A stretch of DNA of 64,000 nucleotides from Parahaliea mediterranea (lineage in GTDB: Bacteria > Pseudomonadota > Gammaproteobacteria > Pseudomonadales > Halieaceae): contig NZ_QEWO01000005.1 of assembly GCF_003402235.1 (NCBI RefSeq), forward strand, positions 372,001 through 436,000. The letters are read 5' to 3'. A model generated the notes under the pieces. That model was not told where the DNA came from, made no database searches, and saw only the letters and a list, made by a program, of their open reading frames with translations. This document shows, piece after piece, positions 42,709 to 50,868 of the stretch; position 1 is the stretch's first letter; each line of letters starts with the position of its first letter. Both the position numbers and the translations under genes were made by a program.

Positions 42709-42752
42709 AAATCGAGACAGTGATTCGATTTATGGGTTCCAGGTGGTAAATT
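42709..42752 (+). promoter_or_regulatory. Inverted repeat and promoter of the Lrp-type regulator
   Basis: AAATCGA (42709-42715) and TCGATTT (42725-42731) form an inverted repeat with a 9-nt spacer. The right arm overlaps a -35 box TTCGAT (42724-42729), which is 17 bases from a -10 box TAAATT (42747-42752) facing the regulator gene. On the other strand AATAAT (42705-42700) may be the -10 box for the desulfurase-like operon. An operator here would control both promoters. Confidence 0.5.
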
Positions 42753-42781
42753 GTGCCAATTCGAGCGAAGGGAGCCAACTG

Positions 42782-43243
42782 ATGACCTACACACTGGATA
42801 AAACCGACAAGGTCCTGCTGGAGCACATGCAGCGCGACGCAACGTTGTCGGTGGGGGATCTGGCGGAGCTTGCCGGCCTGTCCAAATCCGCCTGCTGGCG
42901 GCGCCTGCAAAAACTGGAGGGCGAGGGTTTTATCCGCGACCGCGTGGCCCTGCTCGACCCGGCCCGCCTCGGCCTGCCGCTGACCGTTTACGTGTCCATT
43001 CGCACCAACCAGCACAACGCCGCCTGGGCCAAGCGCTTTCGGGCGGTAGTGGAGGGCATTCCCGGCATTCTGGAGGCCTACCGCATGGGGGGCGAGCTGG
43101 ATTACCTGCTAAAGGCGGTGGTGCGCGATTTGCCGGACTACGACCGGCTCTACCAGCAACTCATTCACGCTGACCTGTTCGATGTCACCGCGAGTTTTGT
43201 CATGGAAGAAATCAAGGTCACTCACCGCCTGCCTATTGAGTAG
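42782..43243 (+). CDS. Lrp/AsnC-family transcriptional regulator
   Basis: 153 residues, GAAGGGAG before the ATG. The N-terminal HTH (DKVLLEHMQRDATLSVGDLAELAGLSKSACWRRLQKL) and C-terminal RAM effector domain (VYRMGG-like EAYRMGGELDYLLKAVV) are standard. Divergent placement beside the sulfur operon resembles DecR (YbaO) of Escherichia coli, an Lrp relative that senses cysteine and activates a cysteine desulfidase. A similar role, sensing cysteine or another thiol and controlling the adjacent operon, is inferred. Confidence 0.92.
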   Translation: MTYTLDKTDKVLLEHMQRDATLSVGDLAELAGLSKSACWRRLQKLEGEGFIRDRVALLDPARLGLPLTVYVSIRTNQHNAAWAKRFRAVVEGIPGILEAYRMGGELDYLLKAVVRDLPDYDRLYQQLIHADLFDVTASFVMEEIKVTHRLPIE

Positions 43244-43333
43244 TGGATGCGACGTAGATTTAGACCTGGAATGCCACTATCTTGCTTCATCGTCTCACTC
43301 ATATGACGAGATAGGCTATGTAAAATCGCGGGT

Positions 43334-44128
43334 TTACAAACCAGCTCGTGGCATTTCCATAGGTGTACCTGTTAATCCTCCATTCACCCCGTAGATTTCT
43401 CCAGTGACATAATCGGCAGCCGGGGAAGAAAGAAACAGTGCGCAAGCAGCGACATCTTCAGGCTGACCGAGGCGAGCTAATGGTGTGCGTGCAAGCATAG
43501 CCCGTTCCAAATCGTCGGTCATGATGCCTGAAAGGGCGGCGGTCATCGTTGATCCGACAGCGATTCCGTTAACCCTTACCTTGGGGGCGAAGTCCTGAGC
43601 CAAATTTCTTGTCATGAAATCTAATCCAGCTTTGGCCACGCCATAGCTGGCAAAGCCAGCCTGGGCAAATTTCCCTGCGATCGAAGAAATGTTAACAATC
43701 GATCCTTTGCCACTGGTGTGAACCATCTGCGGTGCGCAGAGACATGACATACGAAACGCAGTCGTGACATTAAATCGAAATGTTTCGTTGAAGTCAGATT
43801 CGCTTGTTTGGAGTGCGGGCATTGGGCCAGAGCCTCCAGCGTTGTTCACCAGGACGTCAAGACGGCCGAACTCTCGCAAGGTCTGTTCTACCAATTCTGC
43901 GCGTTGCTCCTCCATGAGCACATCGCAGGTTACAACCAATGCTCGTCTACCTCGGGCCCTTACTCGTTCGGCAGTTTCTTCGATCTGTGAAACTGTGCGG
44001 GCGGTAACAACAATATCTGCGCCTGCATCAGCCAGGGCAACAGCGGTAGCGGCACCAATACCCCGCCCGGAACCTGTAACAATGGCAATCGCTCCATCCA
44101 AGCGGAATCGATCTAGTATGCTATCCAT
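43334..44128 (-). CDS. SDR-family oxidoreductase
   Basis: 264 residues from the ATG with GGGTGA upstream; longer in-frame starts are less likely. Classical short-chain dehydrogenase motifs are intact: TGSGRGIG cofactor loop, NNAG, the Ser in NISSIAG and YGVAK (YxxxK). The C-terminal PLARLGQPEDVAACALFL and GEIYGVNGG are typical of FabG-like enzymes. It may act on an acyl or alcohol intermediate linked to the lipid genes, but it is separated from them and its substrate is unknown. Confidence 0.9.
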   Translation of the reverse strand: MDSILDRFRLDGAIAIVTGSGRGIGAATAVALADAGADIVVTARTVSQIEETAERVRARGRRALVVTCDVLMEEQRAELVEQTLREFGRLDVLVNNAGGSGPMPALQTSESDFNETFRFNVTTAFRMSCLCAPQMVHTSGKGSIVNISSIAGKFAQAGFASYGVAKAGLDFMTRNLAQDFAPKVRVNGIAVGSTMTAALSGIMTDDLERAMLARTPLARLGQPEDVAACALFLSSPAADYVTGEIYGVNGGLTGTPMEMPRAGL

Positions 44129-44423
44129 GTTTTCACCCACAACTTGTATATTCGAATTCAATGTCAAAGCTAACTCTCTATAAGCGGGTATTTTCTGGCC
44201 CCCACTCGTGCAGGTGCTTTGCTTTCTAGGCTACCATGTCGCCATATTTGGTTTTCTAATGGTACAGCGTTTTCTGGGCGCATCTGACCATGCGCGAAAG
44301 ATCGATAGTAGTCGGCTCACCTCATGATGTTTTGAAGATCGCAATTACCTGCTTTAGCCAGTCCCGTTGCGATGAAAAAACTGAGCTTAAGGCCAAAGTG
44401 GCGCCGGAAGCCTGAGTTCTCTC

Positions 44424-44870
44424 CTATTTCGGGTCAATCTGCGCCAAAGTCATGCCGAAGCCACATTGCTGAGCCGAATTAAGAGTGTGTTCTTCGTATT
44501 TTTTAAACAGCCCGTCTAAATGACGGTCAATTTCATCTTGCGTGTAATCGAGTGAGTGGACGGTTTCTACACCCGACTTTGCTGCCAGTTCTTTCGCGGC
44601 CTCGGCGTTACTTACCCCGAAAAAAACGTTTACGACCCCCTCTCCATTCTTTTCAAGAAAAGCGGAAACCGCGCTATCCCCTTTGCGGCCGGGCATCGGA
44701 GCGCACAGCTCCAGTCCAGCATCCCAACTAATAGCAACATGGATGCCAAATGGCTCTCCTGTCCAGTTTGCATCATGGAAGGTTGCTCCAAGGAGCTTTG
44801 AATAAAACTCTTTGGACTTTTCAAGGTCGTGAACTGCAACAATAACTCGGTTTATTCCTCTAAGCGCCAT
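44424..44870 (-). CDS. VOC-family protein
   Basis: 148 residues from the ATG with GAGAG immediately upstream (the frame extends 19 codons further without a ribosome site). It begins with the VOC pattern GINRVIVAVHDLEKSKEFYSKLLG and has EGVVNVFFGVSN in the second module. The C-terminal ~40 residues (IDRHLDGLFKKYEEHTL...) are an extra helical part. Candidate roles include glyoxalase-like lyase or ring-cleavage dioxygenase. It lies in the low-GC region, 295 nt upstream of the SDR on the same strand. Confidence 0.82.
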   Translation of the reverse strand: MALRGINRVIVAVHDLEKSKEFYSKLLGATFHDANWTGEPFGIHVAISWDAGLELCAPMPGRKGDSAVSAFLEKNGEGVVNVFFGVSNAEAAKELAAKSGVETVHSLDYTQDEIDRHLDGLFKKYEEHTLNSAQQCGFGMTLAQIDPK

Positions 44871-45259
44871 ATATCTCTCATTGATTTTTCTATTGCTGGT
44901 ATCTTTGAAATCTCGCTCCGAAGCCACTCGTAATGTCGGCTTGGGAGAATTTAAACTAGCCTAGCACTGAGTAAGCGTTGTAGCTGGTAATTGGGTTTAA
45001 GAAAATCTACTACGATGGAAATAGTATTGTTTCTGTTATAGGTGCAGAGCACGGTCTTAAGATAGTTGTCTTAAAGAAAATTCGATTGTGGCGATTTTTT
45101 TACTTTTGGTACTTCATTGATTCCTAGGAAAAACGCTATCCGGAATAGCGGTTCTTCGTGATTTAATCCAGGTACTTTCGGTTCTCTAGCCTATCTTACC
45201 CTATCAGGATGCAATGATAGGCGTTCTAACGATCTTACTTATGGTTCGCTCTATGCGAC
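44871..45259. other. Gene-free stretch, AT-rich
   Basis: 389 bases without a supportable gene between the VOC gene and the 72-residue gene. It is one of the most AT-rich parts of the window. It contains the minus-strand terminator at 45129-45150 and an inverted repeat GCCTATC/GATAGGC at 45189-45222. Nothing else is recognised. Confidence 0.6.
45129..45150 (-). terminator. Rho-independent terminator of the small cysteine-rich gene
   Basis: On the minus strand CGCTAT-TCCGG-ATAGCG forms a 6-bp stem with a 5-nt loop, followed directly by five T residues. It is about 110 nt downstream of the small gene's stop and is the only hairpin with a clean T-run that I found. Confidence 0.65.
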
Positions 45260-45478
45260 CTAAGATGTGTGACAAGGCGTAGAGCAGTAGCAGCATCCGA
45301 CTATGATTTTTGTAGGATACCGGCGTTTGGCTTCAGAGACAGCTCTCTTGCAAGTTTCATGGATGCCGAGGTCGATGCGATTAGATGGATGGGGCATTTG
45401 TAAGCAAGTACAATTTTCTTGATGTACTTCATGTTCTCCGGTCGGTTGAGGAGTGTTATTTATCAGGTATCTCGGCAT
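45260..45478 (-). CDS. Small conserved cysteine-rich protein (HEVH...CHTS type)
   Basis: 72 residues, with AGAAGG about 9 bases before the ATG. I recognise its pattern from small hypothetical proteins scattered among bacteria: GEHEVHQENC, a DLGIHETCKRAVSEAKRRYP stretch and a closing GCCYCSTPCHTS. Seven cysteines and several histidines suggest a zinc site or disulfides; no signal peptide is present. The function is unknown to me. It sits alone in the AT-rich part of the island, has its own terminator, and precedes VOC on the same strand. Family recall is from memory. Confidence 0.75.
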   Translation of the reverse strand: MPRYLINNTPQPTGEHEVHQENCTCLQMPHPSNRIDLGIHETCKRAVSEAKRRYPTKIIVGCCYCSTPCHTS

Positions 45479-45609
45479 GGCTTGTGCCTTCTTATGTAAG
45501 TAGACATTAATTCACATGGTTTCTTGGCCAATAAGTTGCTGGAGGTGTGCGCTTCCTCTGAGGTATTTAAGCCATTTCATCCGGGGTGACGCAGCCAGAT
45601 AGACTCTAT

Positions 45610-47124
45610 TTATGTTCGTCTTGCTTTTGGTCGACTGCGACGCTTGGTTGCCGCAGCCTGGCGACGTGGACTTTTAGTGCGTCTACGAGGCGGCGAGAGA
45701 CTTGTTTCACAGGCAACTTTGAGCTCTTCAAAGCTATCTCGAATGCACTGCTGGTAATGATCGGGGTCGGGCATTATGTCTCGACAGCACGTAGCGGAGA
45801 TGGTGATTGTGTTGTCGTGACTGACCACAGTCTGGAATAGACCGGTGCCAGGCATTAATGGGCCCAGACCGAGCCCACCGACTGATTTGGCGCCGCATAG
45901 ATAAAACGGCACTGGAGAGCTGGCTACGTTGCTGATGATGGTCGCTGGCGGCACCGGCAGGTGACGTTTCAGTGCAGGGAGGTGATCGCTCCCGTTTTGT
46001 AGGGCGAACCATGCCCGGCCCAGAAGGGGCGGCAGTGCTTCACCTACCTCCGTCATCAGGTCTACGCCTAATTCCCGGTGGTATCGTTTGGCACTGTCAG
46101 AGCTGTTGTGCACCGCACTCAGGCGTTCTAAAGGATGCTCGATATCGGTGCCAATGGAAACATTCATCGCGTTGATCTGGTTGCCCGTCCCTTTCGAACC
46201 GTGGGCCCGTAAGTCAACAGGCGTCTGCGCCACGAGGGATGCTTCTGGCAGCTCCTGATGATTCAAGAGGTATTGGCGTAGGGCTCCGCCGAGCACTGCG
46301 AGCATAAAATCGTTGATGGTCGCGCCAGGGTGGGCTTTCCGCAGGCGCTGTACATCTTCTAGTGGCAGCGCTACCGAGGTGACAACTCGGTGCGGAGAAG
46401 CCGGCCGGTTGAAGCGGGTCAATGGTGATTCTGGCGGGCTGGCCAGTTCGCCACGTTTTACAGCCTGGTTAACTCGGTGCATTGCGCCGAGAGCCTTGCG
46501 CCCGGTCTTCAGAATTCTCCCACTGCGAATAAAGCCATTGCTGGCGGCTCGGGTCAGCAGACCCAGCGTGTTGGGTCTCGATTCTACGATCAGCGGTGGC
46601 TTATCGACTAGCCGCTCGCGAAGGGTAGGGCTAAATTCATGCACGTGAAGGAAGAGTTGATTCGCTGACTGCCCGTCCAATGCAGCGTGGTGCATTTTTG
46701 TCATCACAGCAAAACAGCCGGACTGTAAGCCCTCAAGGGCATCAAGCCCCTCGATAACAATAGTTTCCCAGAGTGGACGCGAGCGATCCAACTCACGAGC
46801 CTGCAAACGCGCCAATTGGATAAAGAACTGCCGCCAATCGCCCGGCGCAGGTAGGGCAATATGTCGTACGTGGAATTCGATATCGAAGTCCGGATCTTCT
46901 ATCCAGTAGGGCTTATCTAGGGAAAGTGGCACTTCCACTAGCCTGCGACGAAAGAGAGGCACGGAATATACCGCGTCCTCGTAAAGCGCAAGAATATCCT
47001 TGAAACGTACCGTTTGACCGGGCGCAGTCGCTTGATCGTAAATGGCTACCGACGAAAAATGCATCGGAAGCGAGGGTGACTCAGAGTAGATGAACGAGGT
47101 GTCTACTGCATTGAGCTGCTCCAT
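45610..47124 (-). CDS. Wax ester synthase / acyl-CoA:diacylglycerol acyltransferase (WS/DGAT)
   Basis: 504 residues starting MEQLNAVDTSFIYSESP. The acyltransferase motif HHxxxDG is present as His145-His146-Ala-Ala-Leu-Asp150-Gly151. Other family landmarks are PLFRRRLVEVP, DFDIEFHVRHIALP, and the C-terminal ATIISNVASSPVPFYLCGAK. It joins fatty acyl-CoA to a fatty alcohol (wax ester) or diacylglycerol at the inner membrane. A very basic tail of ~30 residues (SPPRRRTKSPRRQAAATKR...) ends the protein and could bind membrane or nucleic acid. It starts 2 nt after the acyl-CoA ligase stop. Confidence 0.95.
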   Translation of the reverse strand: MEQLNAVDTSFIYSESPSLPMHFSSVAIYDQATAPGQTVRFKDILALYEDAVYSVPLFRRRLVEVPLSLDKPYWIEDPDFDIEFHVRHIALPAPGDWRQFFIQLARLQARELDRSRPLWETIVIEGLDALEGLQSGCFAVMTKMHHAALDGQSANQLFLHVHEFSPTLRERLVDKPPLIVESRPNTLGLLTRAASNGFIRSGRILKTGRKALGAMHRVNQAVKRGELASPPESPLTRFNRPASPHRVVTSVALPLEDVQRLRKAHPGATINDFMLAVLGGALRQYLLNHQELPEASLVAQTPVDLRAHGSKGTGNQINAMNVSIGTDIEHPLERLSAVHNSSDSAKRYHRELGVDLMTEVGEALPPLLGRAWFALQNGSDHLPALKRHLPVPPATIISNVASSPVPFYLCGAKSVGGLGLGPLMPGTGLFQTVVSHDNTITISATCCRDIMPDPDHYQQCIRDSFEELKVACETSLSPPRRRTKSPRRQAAATKRRSRPKARRT

Positions 47125-47126
47125 AA

Positions 47127-48758
47127 TCAGGTCCTTCCGTGCCCCGGGATGGCGGCCTCGGCAATGCTCAGGGCGGTTGCGTAGTCAGGTTTGCCGGTAA
47201 TAAGGCGAGGGATATCACCAGTGCAGTGCAATTCCCGCGGGAGCTTATAGCTGGATAAATTGTCGGCCAGTGCGCCTCGCACGGTATCCAAATTAAGCTC
47301 ACTGCCATTACGGGTGCTGATCAAAGCAACAACTCTCTGCCCCCAGCGTTTGTCTTTGCGACCAAACACCAGTGCGTCAAGTATCTCCGGGTGCGCTTTG
47401 AGGGCTTGTTCGACCTCTTCGGGAAATATTTTTTCTCCGCCAGAATTGATGCAGTTGGAGCCACGCCCGAAAACTACGATCTCTCCATTCTTGTCTTGCC
47501 GTGCACTGTCGCCGGTTAGCAGCCAACGTCGGCCATCCACCATGACAAACACTTCAGCGGTTTTTTCAGGCGCATTGTAGTAATGCTTTGGGATGTGACC
47601 GCTGCGAGCCAGAATGCCGCGCTCTCCGGGGGTAGCGTGACCCCAGCCCGCTCGACCTGTGTTGCTCAACACAGTGATCGTGTCTGAGGCGGGAAAGCTG
47701 GTCAGACCCGCGCCGGACGAGCCGCTGGCCTGGCCAATCTGGCCGGACTCCGAAGAACCGAAACCGTCCACCACCGCCGCCTCTGGAAACTGCTCGCGAA
47801 AGGCCGCCTGGTTGCTCGCGGAAAATACTGCCCCACCCGATCCGATATTGACGATGCTGCCCAGTTGCCAACGCCCCGGATTTTCATGCAGCGCCTCCAA
47901 AAGTGGAATGGCCATGGCGTCGCCAACCAACGAAATAGCGTTAACCTGCTCTGCTTCAACCAGATCCCAAACTTGCTCGCCGCGTAACGAACGGTTTGGG
48001 TTGAGAATCAGAGTGCTGCCACTCAGCAACATCATCAGCGCGTACCACACGGCAGCACCGTGCATCAAAGGGGCCAGCGCAAGTCCGCGAATGGGTTCTG
48101 GTAACAGACGGCTAAGGATATCCTCTGGTTCGCGACAAGGGCCGGCGGGGGAGAACACGGCGCCACCACCGAGTGCTGCGTAGAACATGTCACGGTGGCT
48201 CCAGACCACTCCTTTGGGATAGCCTGTGGTGCCACCTGTGTAAAGAATGAACGTATCATCGTCGCTGCGTGCCAGGAAGTTCCTCTGGCTGCTGTGGGCG
48301 GCCAGTTGCTCTTCATAGTCCCCACTGCGGCTTCCTGCCGAGCGCGGGGCGCTGCGATCATCCACAACAACCAGACTGGTGATGAGCGTCGGGCACTGGG
48401 TCATCACTGATACCAATAGCGGCTCAAACTCTTGCTGTAATATGCAGGCCTTGATATCGGCGTTGTTTAGTAAGTAGATCAACTCATCAGAAGCGTATCG
48501 ATAGTTAATGTTTATCGGTACGGCACGTAACTTGAAGCAGGCCAGCAGGGTTTCGATGTACTGACAGCTGTTGTATAGATATATGCCCACATGGTCCCCG
48601 GGACCGATACCTTTCGCTTGCAATACGTGCGCTAGCTGATTGCTGCGGCTCTCAAGAGAGCTGAAGGTTCTACGTTGATCGCCACAGACTACCGCCTCTC
48701 GCGTTGAGCAGCAGTCGACGACCAGTTCAAATAAATCGGCAAGATTAAATGAACTCAC
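47127..48758 (-). CDS. AMP-dependent acyl-CoA synthetase/ligase
   Basis: 543 residues from a GTG with GGGGGACC upstream. ANL-superfamily motifs are present: the P-loop FILYTGGTTGYPKGVVW, the VDGFGSSESGQ adenylate site, LLTGDSARQDKNGEIVVFGR and the INSGGEKIFPEEVEQAL hinge, with a Gly-Lys in TGKPDYA near the C-terminus supplying the catalytic lysine. It activates a carboxylic, probably long-chain fatty, acid to its CoA ester, the substrate of the reductase and of WS/DGAT on either side in the operon. Confidence 0.93.
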   Translation of the reverse strand: MSSFNLADLFELVVDCCSTREAVVCGDQRRTFSSLESRSNQLAHVLQAKGIGPGDHVGIYLYNSCQYIETLLACFKLRAVPININYRYASDELIYLLNNADIKACILQQEFEPLLVSVMTQCPTLITSLVVVDDRSAPRSAGSRSGDYEEQLAAHSSQRNFLARSDDDTFILYTGGTTGYPKGVVWSHRDMFYAALGGGAVFSPAGPCREPEDILSRLLPEPIRGLALAPLMHGAAVWYALMMLLSGSTLILNPNRSLRGEQVWDLVEAEQVNAISLVGDAMAIPLLEALHENPGRWQLGSIVNIGSGGAVFSASNQAAFREQFPEAAVVDGFGSSESGQIGQASGSSGAGLTSFPASDTITVLSNTGRAGWGHATPGERGILARSGHIPKHYYNAPEKTAEVFVMVDGRRWLLTGDSARQDKNGEIVVFGRGSNCINSGGEKIFPEEVEQALKAHPEILDALVFGRKDKRWGQRVVALISTRNGSELNLDTVRGALADNLSSYKLPRELHCTGDIPRLITGKPDYATALSIAEAAIPGHGRT

Positions 48759-48771
48759 AATAGGTCCCCCT

Positions 48772-50754
48772 CTAGAAATGGACGCCTTTCATCAGCGCGG
48801 CCAATGCTACCTGCTCACTGGTCGGATCGACCTTGTCCTTACCCTCGATACCTTTGGCGGCGTTGGAGTCGTCGAACATACGGAAGCTGGCGTTCATGCC
48901 ATGGGCGAGCGCCTTGGGAAGGAAGGTGCCTGCCACCTGCATCCACTTGCCCATGGGTGTAGTGATGCGGCTTGGGCGGTCAATAATGGCTTCGACGATC
49001 ATCTCCGCAGCCTCTCCGGGCGTCAGAGCAGGAACAAAGTCATATGCCGCTGTCGGACCGATCATAGGCGTTCGCACTAAGGGCATATTGATATTGGTGA
49101 AAGCAATGTTGCGATCCAAAAACTCAGCTTCTGCGACCCGAGTGAATCCCTCCAGTGCACTCTTGCTAGCAACGTAGGCAGAGAATCGCGGTGGCGGGCC
49201 GATAACGCCCATGGAGGAAATATTGATGATCTGGCCATTTCGCTGCACCGACATTCCAGGCAGAAAGCCGAGGGTCAAACGTAGCGCCCCGAAATAATTA
49301 ATCTGCATAGTGCGTTGAAAATCATGGAAGCGATCGTAGGAGAGCTCGATGGAGCGCCGGATTGAACGACCAGCATTGTTGATCAGGATATCAACAGTAC
49401 CGTGCTCGATGAGAACCTGCTTGATAAAGCTATCGCAGGCTTCCATATCGGCATTGTCGGTGGCGTAGACGTGTATTTTGGCGCCTTTTGCGAGAATCTG
49501 GTCGCGCGTCTCTTCCAGCTTCTCAAGGGTGCGGCCTGTGATGATGACTTCAGCGCCGGCCAGTGCGAGGCGTTCAGCTACAGCAGCTCCAATTCCTGAG
49601 CCAGCGCCAGTGATGACCACCCGCTTACCGGCGACATTGCCCGCGAGAGAGCGATCCACAAATAGATTTGGGTCGAGGTTGCGTGCCCAGTAATCCCACA
49701 AGTTCGCTGCATAGTCTTCCAAGGGCGGTAGACTGATTCCGCTATCTTGAAGAGCTCGCTCTGTTTCCCGCGCATCATAGCGGGTCGACCATTTCATCAT
49801 GCCTAAAGCTTCTACTGGCATGCCAAGGCTGTCGCAGATGGCTGCAATCATGCGTTTGACTGGCGGTAGTTTGGCGGCCATGGAAAGTAGACCGCTCGGC
49901 AGAAATCGAAAAACAGATGAGTCGAAGCGCATGGCCATGCGTGGCGCGTGAGCGGCTGCAGCGAAGATGTTAAACATCTCCCCGAAACTGTACTGCCGGG
50001 GATTTACCAGATGAAAGCAACCTCCGTCGCACCCCTCTTTGTGAGCGATGTAGTCTATGGCATCGGCAACATAATCCACTGGAACGACGTTGATGCTGCC
50101 CGAATCCACGCTGGCCAACGGAAACCATGGCGGCAACAGGTCACGCATTTTTCGGATTGCTGTAAAGCTATAATAGGGACCGTCGATTTTGTCGATTTCA
50201 CCTGTGCCCGAATGTCCGACAATGCTTGCAGGACGGTAGATTCGGTAGGGTATTGTGCACTCGTTGCGCACCAGCCCCTCGGATTCGTGTTTGGTGAGGA
50301 AATACGGATTGTCCAGATTCTCCGCCTCATGGAACATGTCTTCACGAAACGTACCACGGAACAGACCGCCCGCTGCGATGGAACTGATGTGGTGAAAACA
50401 GCCTGCTACCAGTGTTTGTGCACAGTTGATGGCGTTGCGCGTGCCCAGCACATTGGCAACATGTTGCGCCTGAGCGTCGGCTGCAATGTCATAGATTGCC
50501 GCAGCGTGGAAGAAATGGTCGATTTGGTTTTTGAGATTTGCAATTGTTTGGGGTGTTAGCCCCAGATCGGGCTTTTCTAGGTCGCCAAAGACCGGGTTTA
50601 GACCGATCGGTGAACCCAGTCGCCTAGCTAGCGCATTGTAGCGCTCACGAGAGGTGGGGCGAACAAGTACATACACGTTGCCGCCACGTTGCAGCAGCTT
50701 CTCAACAAGAAACCGACCCAGAAAGCCGGTTCCACCAGTCACAAAGTAATCCAT
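48772..50754 (-). CDS. Bifunctional fatty acyl-CoA reductase (two-domain SDR)
   Basis: 660 residues with CAGGAGATAACA before the ATG. The N-terminal extended SDR domain (FVTGGTGFLGRFLVEKLLQRG; HHISSIAAGGLFRGTFREDMF; YFLTKHESEG with YxxxK; IVGHSGTGEIDKIDGPYY) is followed from about residue 375 by a classical SDR domain (VVITGAGSGIGAAVAERLAL; INISSMGVIG; YVASKSAL). Length and order match the Marinobacter FAR (Maqu_2220 type) that reduces acyl-CoA through the aldehyde to fatty alcohol with NADPH. It opens the operon; 13 nt separate it from the ligase. The product alcohol is the WS/DGAT substrate. Confidence 0.95.
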   Translation of the reverse strand: MDYFVTGGTGFLGRFLVEKLLQRGGNVYVLVRPTSRERYNALARRLGSPIGLNPVFGDLEKPDLGLTPQTIANLKNQIDHFFHAAAIYDIAADAQAQHVANVLGTRNAINCAQTLVAGCFHHISSIAAGGLFRGTFREDMFHEAENLDNPYFLTKHESEGLVRNECTIPYRIYRPASIVGHSGTGEIDKIDGPYYSFTAIRKMRDLLPPWFPLASVDSGSINVVPVDYVADAIDYIAHKEGCDGGCFHLVNPRQYSFGEMFNIFAAAAHAPRMAMRFDSSVFRFLPSGLLSMAAKLPPVKRMIAAICDSLGMPVEALGMMKWSTRYDARETERALQDSGISLPPLEDYAANLWDYWARNLDPNLFVDRSLAGNVAGKRVVITGAGSGIGAAVAERLALAGAEVIITGRTLEKLEETRDQILAKGAKIHVYATDNADMEACDSFIKQVLIEHGTVDILINNAGRSIRRSIELSYDRFHDFQRTMQINYFGALRLTLGFLPGMSVQRNGQIINISSMGVIGPPPRFSAYVASKSALEGFTRVAEAEFLDRNIAFTNINMPLVRTPMIGPTAAYDFVPALTPGEAAEMIVEAIIDRPSRITTPMGKWMQVAGTFLPKALAHGMNASFRMFDDSNAAKGIEGKDKVDPTSEQVALAALMKGVHF

Positions 50755-50868
50755 TGTTATCTCCTGCCGGTCTACAGGGCTGTTTTTGCGCGCCTAGTAT
50801 TAATGAGCAGGAGGAGTTGGTGACATTGCCAAGCTTGGCAAATTATTGGGCAAATTTTCGCAAATAGG

